Assembly (NCBI RefSeq): GCF_014529535.1
Contig: NW_023503313.1
Span: 2,190,081 to 2,254,080 of the forward strand
Length of the DNA: 64,000 bases
DNA from: Bradysia coprophila
Taxonomy: Eukaryota > Arthropoda > Insecta > Diptera > Sciaridae
Direction of reading: 5' to 3'
Shown here one piece after another: positions 24,888-37,435 of the stretch. The position numbers and the translations under genes were made by a program. Positions within the stretch are counted from its first letter, which is position 1. Each line of letters begins with the position of its first letter. The notes under the pieces are model-generated. The model was not told the origin of the DNA. It made no database searches and saw only the letters and a list, made by a program, of their open reading frames with translations.

Positions 24888-27800
24888 CTAGCTGATCGTG
24901 CAGTCCATGTCACCATGTTGTGGCAAACAATCTAGCACGCTTGCAACGGCCTTGGCAATATACACCATTGTGCCGTAGCTACCACTGGGAGCACTGTCAA
25001 ATTTATGTTTAAATTTACGGTTCACAATTTCGCACAATCATCAAAATCATACCTGTCGTACAAATGTTGGCAAATGTAAGCGGCACCGCCACACAGTAAC
25101 ATACCAGACGGTGTATGACGATTCTCATCGCTTGATTTGGCACAACATAATGTTGCATCACCTTGGACTTTCCTTTGATCCTCTAAAAATATTTGATTCG
25201 CTTTGTGAACCAAATGTTCCAACGAAATGATGTCTCCTAAGCTAGAGACCATATTGTGTTCGGTGACAAGGGTAAGTACCATGAGCGCCTCCACAATTAG
25301 CTGTCGATACTCCGGCTAGAAGCAAATGATGATTATTTTTTTTAATCTCCATCGTTGGATTGTAGTCGGAAAATATTTACTTGGGGTATTGTATTAAGGG
25401 CCGTTTCAACTTCCAATGCGAATTTCAATTCACCTGGAGTCATTTCCTGTGTTAAACTTTGTGGGAGAACACGTCCTTCAATGGCCAGACCTTGACACTG
25501 TAAACGGGTTTGTTAAAGAGACGCAGCCAACGAATGTTTTTCAATTGAAAAGGTCACCTTTTCCAAAACCGTCCACACCCTCGAATAGAAATCTCTCGGA
25601 ACTCTATTCAACGCACCATCAAGTCGACGTCTTCGCAACCATTGACCTTGGCGATCATCGCTCTCTGTAATTCTGTCATCACTTACATCCGCATCACCCA
25701 GGCCAATTTGACTTTTCTTGCTTACACGGCTAGACTTACAACTAACGATTGAAAAATTGCCGCGAGCAACTGGAATATTTTTTGGTTCGTTTGTACATTT
25801 TGTAATTGAAGAAAAACAGAAAGTACGATAAACATACCACTACTGACGGCAAACTCCTTTCCGCTCAAAATGTGATACAACAAATTCTTCATTTCGAATG
25901 GCGACAGATTCAGCAAGTGTTCCGATGCCAATTCACCATTACAATTTAATGTACGCGACAGTTCTTTGGCCATGACTTGAATGATTAATCCAACTCTTAG
26001 ACGTATCATTTCATGGAACAGTTGCGGTTCGGTTCGTATAAACATGGCTAAATAAACCATCAATTCTTGTGTCAACATAGCTGTACTTTCGTCGTCGCCA
26101 TACGCTTCATGAATAAGTTGACGCAAATCGAATTCGGGCAACGGTGCCGTAATGGTATGCTCATTTAATGGAGGCATTCCAACAGTAACCTGTGTTATTA
26201 AACGCAATAAGTTAGTACCATCTTCACCCAATTTTTGATTGAACAGAAACACCAACCTGTTTCTGTCGCACAAGCAAATCCGTTATAGCCTTAGCCAGAT
26301 CTTCGACACGTTTGCCAAGCATACCGGCTGTGTGTCTAACTAATCCCCACAATTTTTGTTGACATGCTTTTTCGTACAGTCCCTTCAGCAGCATTCGTAC
26401 AGTTACTACGCGACCTTCTTCTAGCATTCCTTCGGAGTGAGAAGATTCATTTTTATCGGAAGTTGAGGGCTCAGATTCACCAGTCAATTCTATATGAGCC
26501 AAGCACATAACAAAAAAAAAATATCGGCAAGCAGTATTAGTGTATGTTGATCAATGTGTCGAAATTAGTGGCTTTATATTGAAATGCTTCAACTCATATT
26601 ATATTCTTGAGACGTTTAAAGACAAAAACGAGATATTCTAAAGTTGCCCAATAACAAGTCCTGACAAATTCGACTTGTTCTTGTTCGATCGAGAGCTTTC
26701 AATACCTGAAAGCTTTGTAAATGCTAAACTTTCATAGATGAAATTTTATAGCTGATTTCACTCCGCACATTTCCTCTTACCGTCCAAAATGTCTCAATCG
26801 TAAATACATTACAACTCTCAACGTTATTCACGTGACAAAAAAGATTTTAAAGTCTTACCTGTAGCAGGTAACTTTGTCTCCAGGTAATCTCCTATAGCTG
26901 CCACAGCTGTAACACCTCATACAAAAAATACAACGGTGTCAGATAATGTACATTACCTGGAGACAAAATTACCTGCTACAGGTAAGATTTTCAACTCTTT
27001 TTTGTCAGTGTATTACATTACACGCGACATCTTACGAAAATACGCGCCGAAAGTTATTCAAAGTCATTGTATTTTTAGAGGGGAGATATACGATGTTCAC
27101 AGTACGCGCAACTGGTCCAAGGACCGAAAACGACCTTTTCCTTGACATTCTACTTTCTTTGAATAGCTTCTTCATGCGTACGGAGACGGAGTTATCACTC
27201 TACCTCTCTTTGCTGTTTTCGTTTTTTTTTCTTACGCGTCTATGTGCCTTACAGATGAAGTTAACAAAATTACTGATAATATTGCGATCGGATTGTCGCT
27301 TGTAAAGGATTTACCAAACATTCAACACATAATAACTTAACGTTTCCAGATGAGTGCTGTCTGTTTGTTGATTTGAATAAATGGCAACAGATTGTTCATT
27401 TTTATCTAGAACTACATCCACCACTATTCATGGATGAACAAAACTGCCACACTCAGACAGATTGATGAACATAGGATGTACTCCTAATTTCTCATTATTG
27501 TGAACAATGCAGATTTTTTTTAGGGATCATTCAAAGCGCCTGGACGATCATCAACAATAACACAAAAACAGAACAAACATTTTGTTACTTAACACGACTA
27601 CCAAACATGTAACATAGTACAACTTACAAACGAACAAACAACTAAAACAGTCAAGTACGTAGAATGTAACATTGAATTAAATATGCGAACAAGGAATGAC
27701 GGAAGTGCATGTGATTATTATAGTAAAATCAATCTGGGACTCCGTTTGACAGTTAATCTGCCTGATTTGGCGTTATACCTTACAGAATGAGCCGTACAGC

Positions 27801-30800
27801 TGGATGTAAATACTGTTCACTGAATAATCATTATTATTATTATTGAAAACATGTGACATTTGTTTTGTGAATTGATCCTTCAATTGCTAATTAAGACTTC
27901 TAATAAACAAAACAAAACGTTGAGTATTTGAATTTTGAACCGCAATCATTCAATTGACTCAAATTACCGATTAAAACAAAAGTTTTGTCGCTTGTTCAAT
28001 CTCTGGAATTAAAATTCAATTGCGGTTTAAGCAAGGTTCCAGTCCCCAGTGAGTGCAAAAACGAAATTTTACAGTTAGCCAAGACATTCTTCAACGGAAT
28101 GAATTTACTTTGTTATCGGACAGAGATGTTACAGACGTTCCATAAATTTCTATATTCTCTTAAGTCCGGAAATCTCTCTTGCCAATTTGACTTTGTGGAA
28201 AGCAGTTACGTGACCACACGAAATATATTTTGTACTTTCTATTCCATAGTATGGCCTATCGGTTGCAGAGAAATGATAACAGAGGGCGTTGCATCCGCCT
28301 CGCCGAATGCAGCGCCATCTGTTATCATTTATCTGATCGGATGCTGTTATTGGAATAGAAAGGCTGCTTGTAATTGCATACAATAACGTGTTGGCCTGAG
28401 GTTGGGTTTGTTCCTGTTTTCAAATGTTTTTTAAGATATTTCGAATATTTAAGGGTAAATCGATGCATTCTTTGGTGTAAATCGTAGTCATGGCAAACAT
28501 AAGAAAGGCGTTGTGTAATTTCTGCCCGCCATGGCATCCATAAATGATTAAAAACCCTTTAAGTAGATCCATTCAAACAACATGCGCACAAATTTTGAAA
28601 GCTCTACGAAATGCATCATATCATAAATGTTTGTCACAAACACCCAATGCACCAAATTTATAGCATTTCTACCGACCACTTTGTGGACCTTTTTTTTCTT
28701 CGTCTCAAAACTACACAAAACCACAACTTACCGGTATTGTAATCTAAGCCCTGCGTGTCAACCAAATATTGCAATATATCGCCCTGTTCTTCCAGATTTT
28801 CCGTTTCGCGTAACATTGCCACCAATTCGTCAACGTCGGTATCAGCGAAATTCGTATCGTACCGATGTCGACTGGGCGTCGAAACCTGGATCTTTGGCAC
28901 TACGGCCACAAAAGGTAATAACAAATTTTAACGGTAGATAATGAAGTTGGCACGATAAATGAGCATTGAACATTTACGGTCATGACGATCATGTAATGGA
29001 AAAGTAGTAGAATTATTAAACATGCCTTCATCGGTCTCGGCCATCAAGCCCTTTTCCTGTGATGTAACGAATACGTTCGAGTATGGCTGTTGCTTGGCTT
29101 CGAGCCATGGTGGTGGAACAGCGGATGATTGCCGTCGTTCGTTAAAACTGCTCTCCATTCCAAGAGTTTCAGCTAAGTAAAGGCATTATCAATTCATTAA
29201 ATGACATAAGACTGCATAAAATTAGATGCGATAAGTACAGTCAACGTTGATGGATCGTGTCTTTTTAATAGCTCCTTTGCATGACATGCGGCGTCTCAGA
29301 TGCCTTGGTCGAAGACCTACTGATTTAACGTTGACAGTTTTCTGGCTGAATGATCTTAAGAGATGTTCATCCAAGTACGACTGAACGGCTGGGTTCAATT
29401 CTGTAAAATAAAAACAGGCGAGAATGACAAACACCTAACCGACGTACGACAGGTCTCAAATTACTGTCTGGACAGCCATCCTCTTGACTACCCAGGAAGC
29501 TCAAGTCAGTGATTGCTGATGTGTTCAGGAAATCGCCAAGATTACCCAACATCACTCTGGTGCCGTTAATGTAGCCAGATTTCAATTTCTTCATTGTTTG
29601 TATCATTGCTAGAGGCACGCGATTTTGATCTTTCGAAAATAAAATTTAGTTTTTCGTTAAATAACAAGTCTACGGTTTTATGTGTGAGTGGAAGTATTTC
29701 GCCACTTCAAAAAAATATTTTCGACTCATGATTAGTAAATGCGTGCAATTCTGTGGATATACATGGCCGTCCATAAATGACTTTCTCTTATATAATACAT
29801 CGTGCCATAGTAACGTCATTTATGGACAATTATTTAAACTTGAAAAGGATTTGCAGTTTTACTCTGGAAGTGAATTTATGTATTTCCGGTCTATTCGACC
29901 ACTAAACTGAGCTACACTCATCGGATTTATTGAGTTTAATTTTTGTTGAAAACATCAATTTTTCTTCACACAGAATATCGTTCGACATGTAGGTTGAAGG
30001 TATTTTAAACTCGGGGCCTATTATTGGTAGATTTATTTACCGAATTTACTGAAATTTAACAAAATCGTCGTTTACTGAAATTTATCGAGTTTATGTTTCG
30101 TTATTATTCAGTAAATTTGAATAAATCAGGGAAGATCGGATTTGACATTTCATTTTTGCAGAGAAATTTTTGAAATTCGTTTTTAAAAGTGAAATCGCCA
30201 AGACGATCAGGCGATTGGGGAACAAACGGTCTCCGATTTTAATGAGTGATAGCTCGTTGGATTCGTCTTTCAATTCTAGAAAACACGTATCTTTCACTTT
30301 TTCGAAAAAAATTTACTTTCTGTGAAAAGTGTTTCAAAGTGAGCACATGCCAGAGGGTACAGTTTTTCGACAATAACTCAAGATTTTTTTTAATTGTTGT
30401 GGTGTTGTACGAATGTCGGCTTTGGAAAGATCTACAGGTAGAGTATACGCACTGGCTGGTGCATGTACATCCACTAGAGTTTTGACTGAAAATATACTGA
30501 ATGTTCGCACTGACAAAAAAGTTTCGAAAAACCCAGCTGTTGCAGGTAACGTTGTCTCCAGGTAATCTACAATAGCTGCCACAGCTGTAGCGCCTCATAC
30601 AAAAAATACAGCTGCGGCAGATAATGTAGAGGAGACAAAGTTACCTGCGACAGGTGAGTTTTTTGAAATGTTTTTGTCAGTGCGGAGAGTCCGCCTTCCC
30701 TGCAGCTCCGATGTTCCGCGGAACTGAGTATGGAATGTTGTAGGTGGCCTCACCTACTATCGTTCCACATATAAATGAACCCAGCACTTTTGTGCTGCAA

Positions 30801-33800
30801 GCTTACAGAAGTCTTAGAAAAAAAGTTGGCGCCAAAATGCAAATTTTTTCCTTCTTTCAGAAGGCCCAACTGCCAGAACTGCGTCAGCAGAACAGCAACA
30901 TGTATTGTGCTACTAAGGAAATAATTTAGCACAGTGTGGGCAATGGTAGTAGATTACGCACCTCTGTCTACATACGCTATTTGATCTGCCGAGCATAGAT
31001 ACACAAATTAGCCCTAGAGGGATAACATCAAGATTATCGTTCTAGGCAGATAGAGACTAAAACACGACTCGCCTACCCCTAATGTTAGGCAATTTATTTC
31101 GCAAGAACTGTTAAATCAGTTACATGAAATGATAAAAATGCAATGTTTAGGTGAACGATAAATTCTTATACAGAGGATGTGTCTGCAAATCCTTTTTCAT
31201 GTTGTGTATGATATAAAGTTCTACAGCAATTATGAAAGTATTGTCATAATGAAACTATCATGCAAAATAGATTACGGATATTAACTATAGCTGAAAGTCC
31301 TTAAAAGTTTTCCAATTTGTTTTTTGATTTGTTACTAAATTTACCTAAAAGATTTTCAGTTGCCATTAATGTTATTGTCGGTCGACCTAGCATGTGACGC
31401 CAATTATTTGCAAGAAATGCCAATTGATTTGTAAAATTGCTGGCTAACAGTGATGGATCACGTGATGTGTAATATTCTTCGAAGTCAAAGTTCTTTGTGA
31501 AAGAGAAAATATAAATGAGGTGTAACGTGTGTCATATTGTGTGGGTTATTGATTCAATGAAAATGAAGTTTGATCTCCGTTTTTTTTTTAAATGAGTGAT
31601 CGAAGTATCTTTTGTCTTGAAATGAGAATATTTTGCCGCGCAGTAATTTTGAAAAAAATATTTCAATTAAAATGTTGGCTCACATCATCTAACCGTTTGA
31701 AATAAATTCTAACTTCTGCTAACCGAGGGGACATCATACAGTACATATAATCAAATGGTCCTTCATATGTGAAATTTGATGATCCGAGGCGAAGCTGAGA
31801 TAAATACACACACAAGAAGCATCATTTCCATCATTTTCCTCATTAATATGTGACGAATCAAAAATGTGACGTAACGTTTCGCCATCGTGAGCAAAAATCA
31901 ACTTTACCGCACGTTTTTGAGGAATAGTACAATGGGGCAAATGTTGGAAATGGTCCTTCTTGTGTGAAATTACACAAGTAACACACAAGAAGTACAATTT
32001 CGATTATTTACCCCATTGCCAAGTAAGGTATTTTATTCAAAAACTTGAGGTAAAGTTAACACGTTGCGGTTGCCGGTTATTGTGACTTGTCAACTTTAGG
32101 CACACCGGAAAGTGCTAAGGGAGTCAAGGAATACCTCCAAATAAATTTCTAAAAATCAAAATTTTTACCTTTGATTCCCCTTTGATCCCCTTAGCACTTT
32201 CCGGTAAGCCTAAAGTGCCTGCACCCCTACGTGTTAACTTTACCTCATGTTTTTGAATAAAATAATATTGTGGTCAATCCTACCGAAACTTATAGAATTT
32301 GTCTTTAAATAGTTTTCGGGCACCAATTGCAAACCGGTCCCTACTATCTCCCGATAACGTTTGTCAAATTTTGAATCGAAATACAATCTTACGTATCACG
32401 GACACCGAACAACCTGCCTCTATTGGCAGGAGTTGTATTTACATTATTAATAGTGATTATAAAAGCAAATTACAAACTTTTGCGTGAAAAACAACCCGAA
32501 TTTAAATACAAACCGCTGTAGGAATTATAATTATGTCGGCGGCAGTGTACCATGGCTATACAATTGCTAATAATAATTCAATTCATTAACAAATATTTAC
32601 AATAATGTCAATCGTTGGACTTGGCGTAGTGTACAAATGTAATGGACGCAAACTAAAAATTACTATTGACAAGTCCGTTGAAATAAAGCGGGAAAAACTA
32701 CGATCAAAAATTGATGCCTTTTCCAATGTTCTATTAATTGATATTTTGTTGTAATAAAACGAGGAACTTAATGGCAGGTATATGGTTCGGGTAATTAGTT
32801 TCTCTCAAAAGAAAAACGCAAAGAAAGAGTGTAATTAGTCAACGAAAGAAAGACAATTTTTAGAGGAATTTTAGAAAATAAAAAAAAATCAAAAGGGTCT
32901 TCGTTGTTAGCATTAATATTCATGAATGTAAGTCGTCGGCTGCTGAAGAACGAAAAAAAGGAGAAGAATGAATTGCGCGTTTCTATTCCTTAATGCTGAA
33001 GATATAGCCTTAACATATGCAATCGCATCTTTGACGATACATCGATATCAAAAGTGGGTCAGTAGACCGAGTGCATATAATTGATTTTTGTCTGATGAAG
33101 TCCGGCTTTATAAATATTTCGGTTGAAAGAAGTCATTAGGTTCACTTAAGAAGAACCATCAATGGACTCGAACTCGTCTATGTATTGACACTAAGATCCC
33201 ATTCCTAAAACATCCGACAAAAATTGCTAATTCGTCAGGACAGCAAGAAAAATGAAACAGCAGGACTGACTGGCATACACTGAAATAAATGTTGAATTTT
33301 CTCTGTAGGATTTTGTCGAGTGCAATAAGCTTTTAGTTTGTACCGAATCAACGAAAGCAATGTGTGTTGCGGTCATGCCATTTTAGTTGAGATAACCAGG
33401 GTTGTAGGAACCAACTTTGTGCAACCAACATCCCTCCAACCCAAAAGTGAATATTTTCAAATTAGTCACAACATTAATTTTGTTTGTTTGTTTTTTTTTT
33501 GTCAACTACCGACCTCCACTACGGTACAGATCGTTTTGAACTAATAAAATTAAATTCCGACAAAAGAAAAAGTGTTCTGGTATATACTCCACACAAATCA
33601 AAATCAAAAATTAGGAAACAAAAAATTAAATTGACATCATAACGGACCTATGTGAATGTTCCGCAGAACCAACGTAACAAGCGGACGACCAAGTAGATTT
33701 TGCCAAGCTGATTTTAAGAAATTTATTTCACCCTTTAATATATCAATCATCAGTTCATTGTCCGATGCAATGTAGAATCTTGACAAATCGACGAACTATA

Positions 33801-35992
33801 AAATGTTTGAATCAACAGATTATGAATGACGTTTTTGACGATCATAAATTTGTAAAAAAAATGAACCAAAATCAATGTTTTCTGATTTTAGAAAAAACAA
33901 ACTAAGAAAAATAATTATCAAATTGTCGGCTTACCTGTGGCGTAAAGGCGAAAATACGATCCTTCAGCGAATACAGCTTGCTCGTACTGAGTATACCGAC
34001 GTCACGGGATTTTCTTCCGCTTAAGCCAAGTTTCTTGTTACGTCCCAAATACGTGTACAGATGACTTAGCACTCGTGCCGGTTGAACTTCAATCGGTGCC
34101 ACGTCAGCAATGGTTTGCACATGAAGATCATGTTCGGCCAATTTATCTCTGATCATATTGTCTTCAGCCAAAATGACAACCTGAACAACGACATCCGGTT
34201 TCTTCTGTGCACCTAATCGTCTATTCAACGGATCCAGTTCTCCAACTGCCAAAAATCCCTAAATGGTAGAACGGAATATGATGAGGCTATGTCGCCGGAT
34301 ATATCAATCGTTTCAGTACCTCTTGAAGTAATTTGCCAAGAATGTACAATGATTGTCCCCACAAAAACGGGCACCTTCCTACAACTTCCCTCGGCTGAGA
34401 ACCGGGTTTCTTGTATTCCTCGGAAACTAGATCGGCTGGAACAGCATAGCTTTCAGGCATCAAGTACATTCCATCGTCAGATCGGACCAAAACTTCCTAG
34501 AAAACCATTAACGGGATCAATAACCGCACATTTTGTCAGCAAAGACATTTTGTAATTTACATCCAATTTGTGTGCGTAGTCCGTTACGCTCATTTTATTT
34601 CCTTGAAACAGATGAAAGAGAATAAGATACGAGTAGAACAGAGGCCATTCACATTCGATGTTTTCAAACATTCGAAGCTCCCAACGCTCGTAATACAAAC
34701 GGGCTGAATCTTCGCGTGGTGTTCGGTATCCATCACGTAAAAATCTGAATGGAAAATGCCACCGTTCGATGCATACAATCGACAAGAATTGAAGATGTTT
34801 ACCTTTTACAGCCAAATTTTCCCTGTAAACGTGTCACAATAGCCTCTTCAGTTGCCATGATCAATTGTGGATCGTCGACGGCAAACGCAGGAAACCCAAT
34901 GATGGAAAGAAGACCGGAATCCAGTTCTTTGCTGTTAGATTCACGCGGCAACATCGATTGTAAAACGGCTTGACATTTGTGTGCTTCGTCGGCTAATACA
35001 TGAATGACACTGGCACTGTTGAGTGAATAGAATAATCTGATTTAGCTATTGCTCATTTGATATGGAGTCGGTGAACCAATTCCATGCACGACACAAAGTT
35101 CATGAACTTACCTGCCACCTCGAGCTCCAAATAAATCCAATTCGTTCATAGCCTCTAGAGCTGCTTTAGCCATGCCAATTGAACTGGCATTCAACTCTGG
35201 TAGACCGTGGTTGGTCTTGTCGCCTCTTTCCCAAATCCCATAATCCTGGGGAAAAATAGAGTGGCACACGTGAAACTGTGCACAGATTCATCAAAGAGTA
35301 CTAAAACTCACTGGAATACAGTAGGCTGACTCAATGTAAAACACCAGATTCTGGATAAAAGACACTTCGTCCAACGAAAACACAATTTGTAATCCAGACG
35401 CTGTCATTTGTGCCAAGATTAGTAGGTACAATGAGATTGCGTCGATCTATGCAACAGTTACAAAAACGAAACGTAAAATTTAGATTAATAAAATTCAACA
35501 AAACGTAAACAAAACCAAGCTCTTTACCTGTAAGTGCCCCCATTCATCGTCCTGTACAACACTCTGGCCATTTTTGCTCGAATATTTCGCATGCAAACTG
35601 TCCATTGGACTCTGGGTAGTTTTAAACTTTTCGACTTTGTCCTTCTGTTGCATCATTGCCATCAGTAAGCCTCGCATCAGCTTAACGCAACTTTGTTCCA
35701 ACTCGTATGCCTTTGCTCGGTCTTCATCTTGATCAGCAATTTTTTTGTAGGCCATTGACAATCCCCAAACAGCCAGAATACAGTACACATTGTCTCGTAT
35801 CTACAAGCAATCAAGTTACGTTCAAAACTGCGCACGGCTTTAAACAAATCGAATTGAGCAAACCCATGCGTGTGGATTGTTAGGCGATGCTGGAAACAGT
35901 CCGGTCACTGGCTGTTGATGCGTCATTATTAATCGATGGACAATTCGCTGGTAATAGTCCAGACGAACTCCGGAATTGCTTCGACTTCTCAT
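24888..35992 (-). CDS. PHKA: Phosphorylase b kinase regulatory subunit alpha
   Basis: Exons in transcript order: 35992-35864, 35800-35528, 35446-35312, 35245-35112, 35015-34803, 34744-34561, 34496-34320, 34258-33935, then 33795-33648 or 31492-31345, 29629-29465, 29400-29239, 29172-28978, 28899-28732, 26489-26257, 26189-25838, 25769-25558, 25497-25381, 25315-25053, 24993-24888. With one alternative exon the product is 1229 residues, matching animal alpha subunits (about 1235). The first third is the glucoamylase-like region ([34 protein letters not shown]); the C-terminal half includes the [19 protein letters not shown] and [15 protein letters not shown] blocks. The C-terminus is CTIS, a CaaX-like farnesylation box as known for this subunit. 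It regulates glycogen phosphorylase kinase in the cytosol. The intron at 34497-34560 is only 64 nt, and its retention gives an in-frame stop. One small exon between 26490 and 28731 could be missed. Confidence 0.95.
26829..27010. mobile_element. Foldback MITE, family 1, copy B
   Basis: It lies in a PHKA intron. The left end reads CGTGACAAAAAAG and the right end CTTTTTTGTCAGTG. The inner arms are CTGTAGCAGGTAACTTTGTC on the left and its near complement on the right, around a central asymmetric core. Confidence 0.75.
28271..28330. repeat. 60-nt GC-rich hairpin with inverted GGCGC-type motifs
   Basis: Arms at 28271-28294 and 28307-28330 are inverted copies over 24 bases with two mismatches, and the loop is 12 bases. 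The right arm read on the minus strand contains AGATGGCGCT; the left arm contains the related AGAGGGCGTT. It sits in a PHKA intron and is much more GC-rich than its surroundings. Confidence 0.6.
30507..30683. mobile_element. Foldback MITE, family 1, copy C
   Basis: Bounded by GCACTGACAAAAAA and TTTTTGTCAGTGC, with the same palindromic inner arms as copies A and B. It lies in the PHKA intron between exon 9b and exon 10. Confidence 0.78.
31345..31492 (-). other. PHKA: PHKA alternative exon 9b
   Basis: This 148-nt exon encodes 49 residues including [18 protein letters not shown] and ends at a strong donor, GTAAAT. It starts in phase 0 and ends in phase 1, like exon 9a 2.2 kb upstream in the transcript. 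Including both would shift the frame (2 x 148 is not a multiple of 3), so only one can be used per functional transcript. This version resembles the fly protein more closely in the GRPTITLMA block. Confidence 0.88.
32031..32268. mobile_element. Foldback element, family 2, copy 1
   Basis: The outer inverted repeat is TTATTCAAAAACTTGAGG at the left and CCTCATGTTTTTGAATAA at the right, followed inward by GTAAAGTTAACACG and its complement. The centre contains CCTCCAAATAAATTTCTAAA, also found in the element at 39449-39848. It lies between the PHKA alternative exons 9a and 9b. Confidence 0.75.
33648..33795 (-). other. PHKA: PHKA alternative exon 9a
   Basis: This 148-nt exon runs from an acceptor after ...TTTTATAG to a donor GTCCGT (weak). 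It begins in phase 0 and ends in phase 1, and encodes 49 residues including [14 protein letters not shown]. It has the same length and phase as the exon at 31345-31492, and 13 of 49 residues align without gaps, including the LGRP-x-x-TL core. Confidence 0.85.
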
Positions 35993-37435
35993 TGTTCGGC
36001 TGTTATTGTCTTTCTTCTATATCCAGTTCGTAGCACAATAATACGACGAAGATGATTCAATTTCGAAAAAAAAAGAAAATACGAAAAAGAAACACGTAAC
36101 CTCAATTTAGAAACTACACAATAAGCTGAACTAAAAATCAGTTCGTGTAAATCAATTTACTTTTACGATGGGCAAACCATTTTAAATCAATTGATTTTCA
36201 TAGTGTTGCTTTATAGCCAATAGTTGAAGATGATTTTAACTATCAGCTCCTATTTTGATTTTTCAGATTGTGAGAATGTCAATCCAATGTCATGGGTTAC
36301 ACAGGGTTAACCATAGAAAATAGTTTCTGTTTTGAATTTTCTGACATAACTAAAAAGCTCCAATCAAATGCAACGACATTCGGACGGTAAGTATAATTTA
36401 TCATTCATATGAGGAGAAATGAAGGCCGCGACTACATTGAGTTAAATCGCAGCCTTCAGAATAAAATCTATGAAAATGAAAATTATGGGAAAACGGAAAA
36501 AATATGGAAAAAATGTCGAAGGTTTCTGTTTCTCATCTTCGGATATTTTCTTAGTTACCCTGTCTGATGAAAAACTAACAATTTTTACTATAAAAGAAGT
36601 CAGCTGTTAATGACAGACAACAACAGCAGATTCATTCATTTAGGTGAATAACAATGGGAATTTAACTGGCTTTTAATTCAAGTTCTACCGACCGGATTAG
36701 AGAATTGTACGAATGAACTGTAATGGTTGTAATGACAATCCTTACTTATATCGGCGCTCTATATTTATTCAATCTCGTGACACGCTCACCTATTTGGTTG
36801 ACCCAATTTGTTCTCATTCAGATCCTTGTCAACGGCCAACAAAGGATAACGTTAAAGCGTGTTAGCACTTCTCCGTTCGTTTCGTAAGAGTTACAACTTT
36901 TCGCTACTTTCTTCCAATTAGGACTGATTTCGTTAATGTTTTCAAGTCGAAGCTAGCCCGGTCGTTCTAGCAGAACCATTGCAAGGGTGAAAAAGGAGCC
37001 AGTTGACCGGTTGTAACGGAATACATTTAAGTATAAGTTTCGATGCGATGAGACTTATGTGAGCACTGCTGCAGTCTAAATATAATTTTTTTAGTAACCT
37101 TCGTCGATGGCACGCTCATTAGTTTGTTTGGTGGTGTCTCATTTGAATTAGGCTTTAACTGATTTAACTGAAGAAACAACGAAACAGTTGATCATTTTGC
37201 AACCACTAAAATGTTTGCCTCTTTTTACCGGATTGATCAACTAGACTTTCAATATTAGCTCCCTCCTCCTTCAGTGGTGATCATTTTTATCACACTTTCT
37301 GGTGCACATTTTTGTTTGTCGGACATTTTCTTACTCTGCTAAAATCAAAACGTGCTTGGAAGTTTCGCAGAATATTTTAATTAAAATTGAAGATTTGATC
37401 AAGATTACAAAAAACTGATCGTACAGCAATGAAGA
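35993..37435. other. Intergenic: PHKA 5' flank and Notchless 3' flank
   Basis: This gap separates two minus-strand genes. It should contain the PHKA promoter and 5'UTR (right of 35992) and the end of the Notchless transcript (an ATTAAA variant on the minus strand near 37376-37381). No further exon is visible. Confidence 0.6.

Noticed and set aside
25680-25705. 22-nt mini-intron GTAAGT...ACAG within PHKA exon 16
   Set aside because: Too short to be spliced, and the frame is open through it; treated as exon sequence with a possible alternative donor.
27985-28386. 133-codon open frame inside a PHKA intron
   Set aside because: It needs a non-ATG start, runs through the hairpin at 28271-28330, and has no recognisable domain.
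30239-30598. Overlapping minus-strand frames in a PHKA intron, one with a protein-like segment ([18 protein letters not shown])
   Set aside because: It does not fit the PHKA alignment or exon phases and overlaps MITE copy C, so I left it out of the model.
34497-34560. Apparent read-through of PHKA exon 6 to a stop at about 34480
   Set aside because: A 64-nt GT-AG intron removes the divergent residues and restores the conserved EVLVRSDDG sequence in frame.
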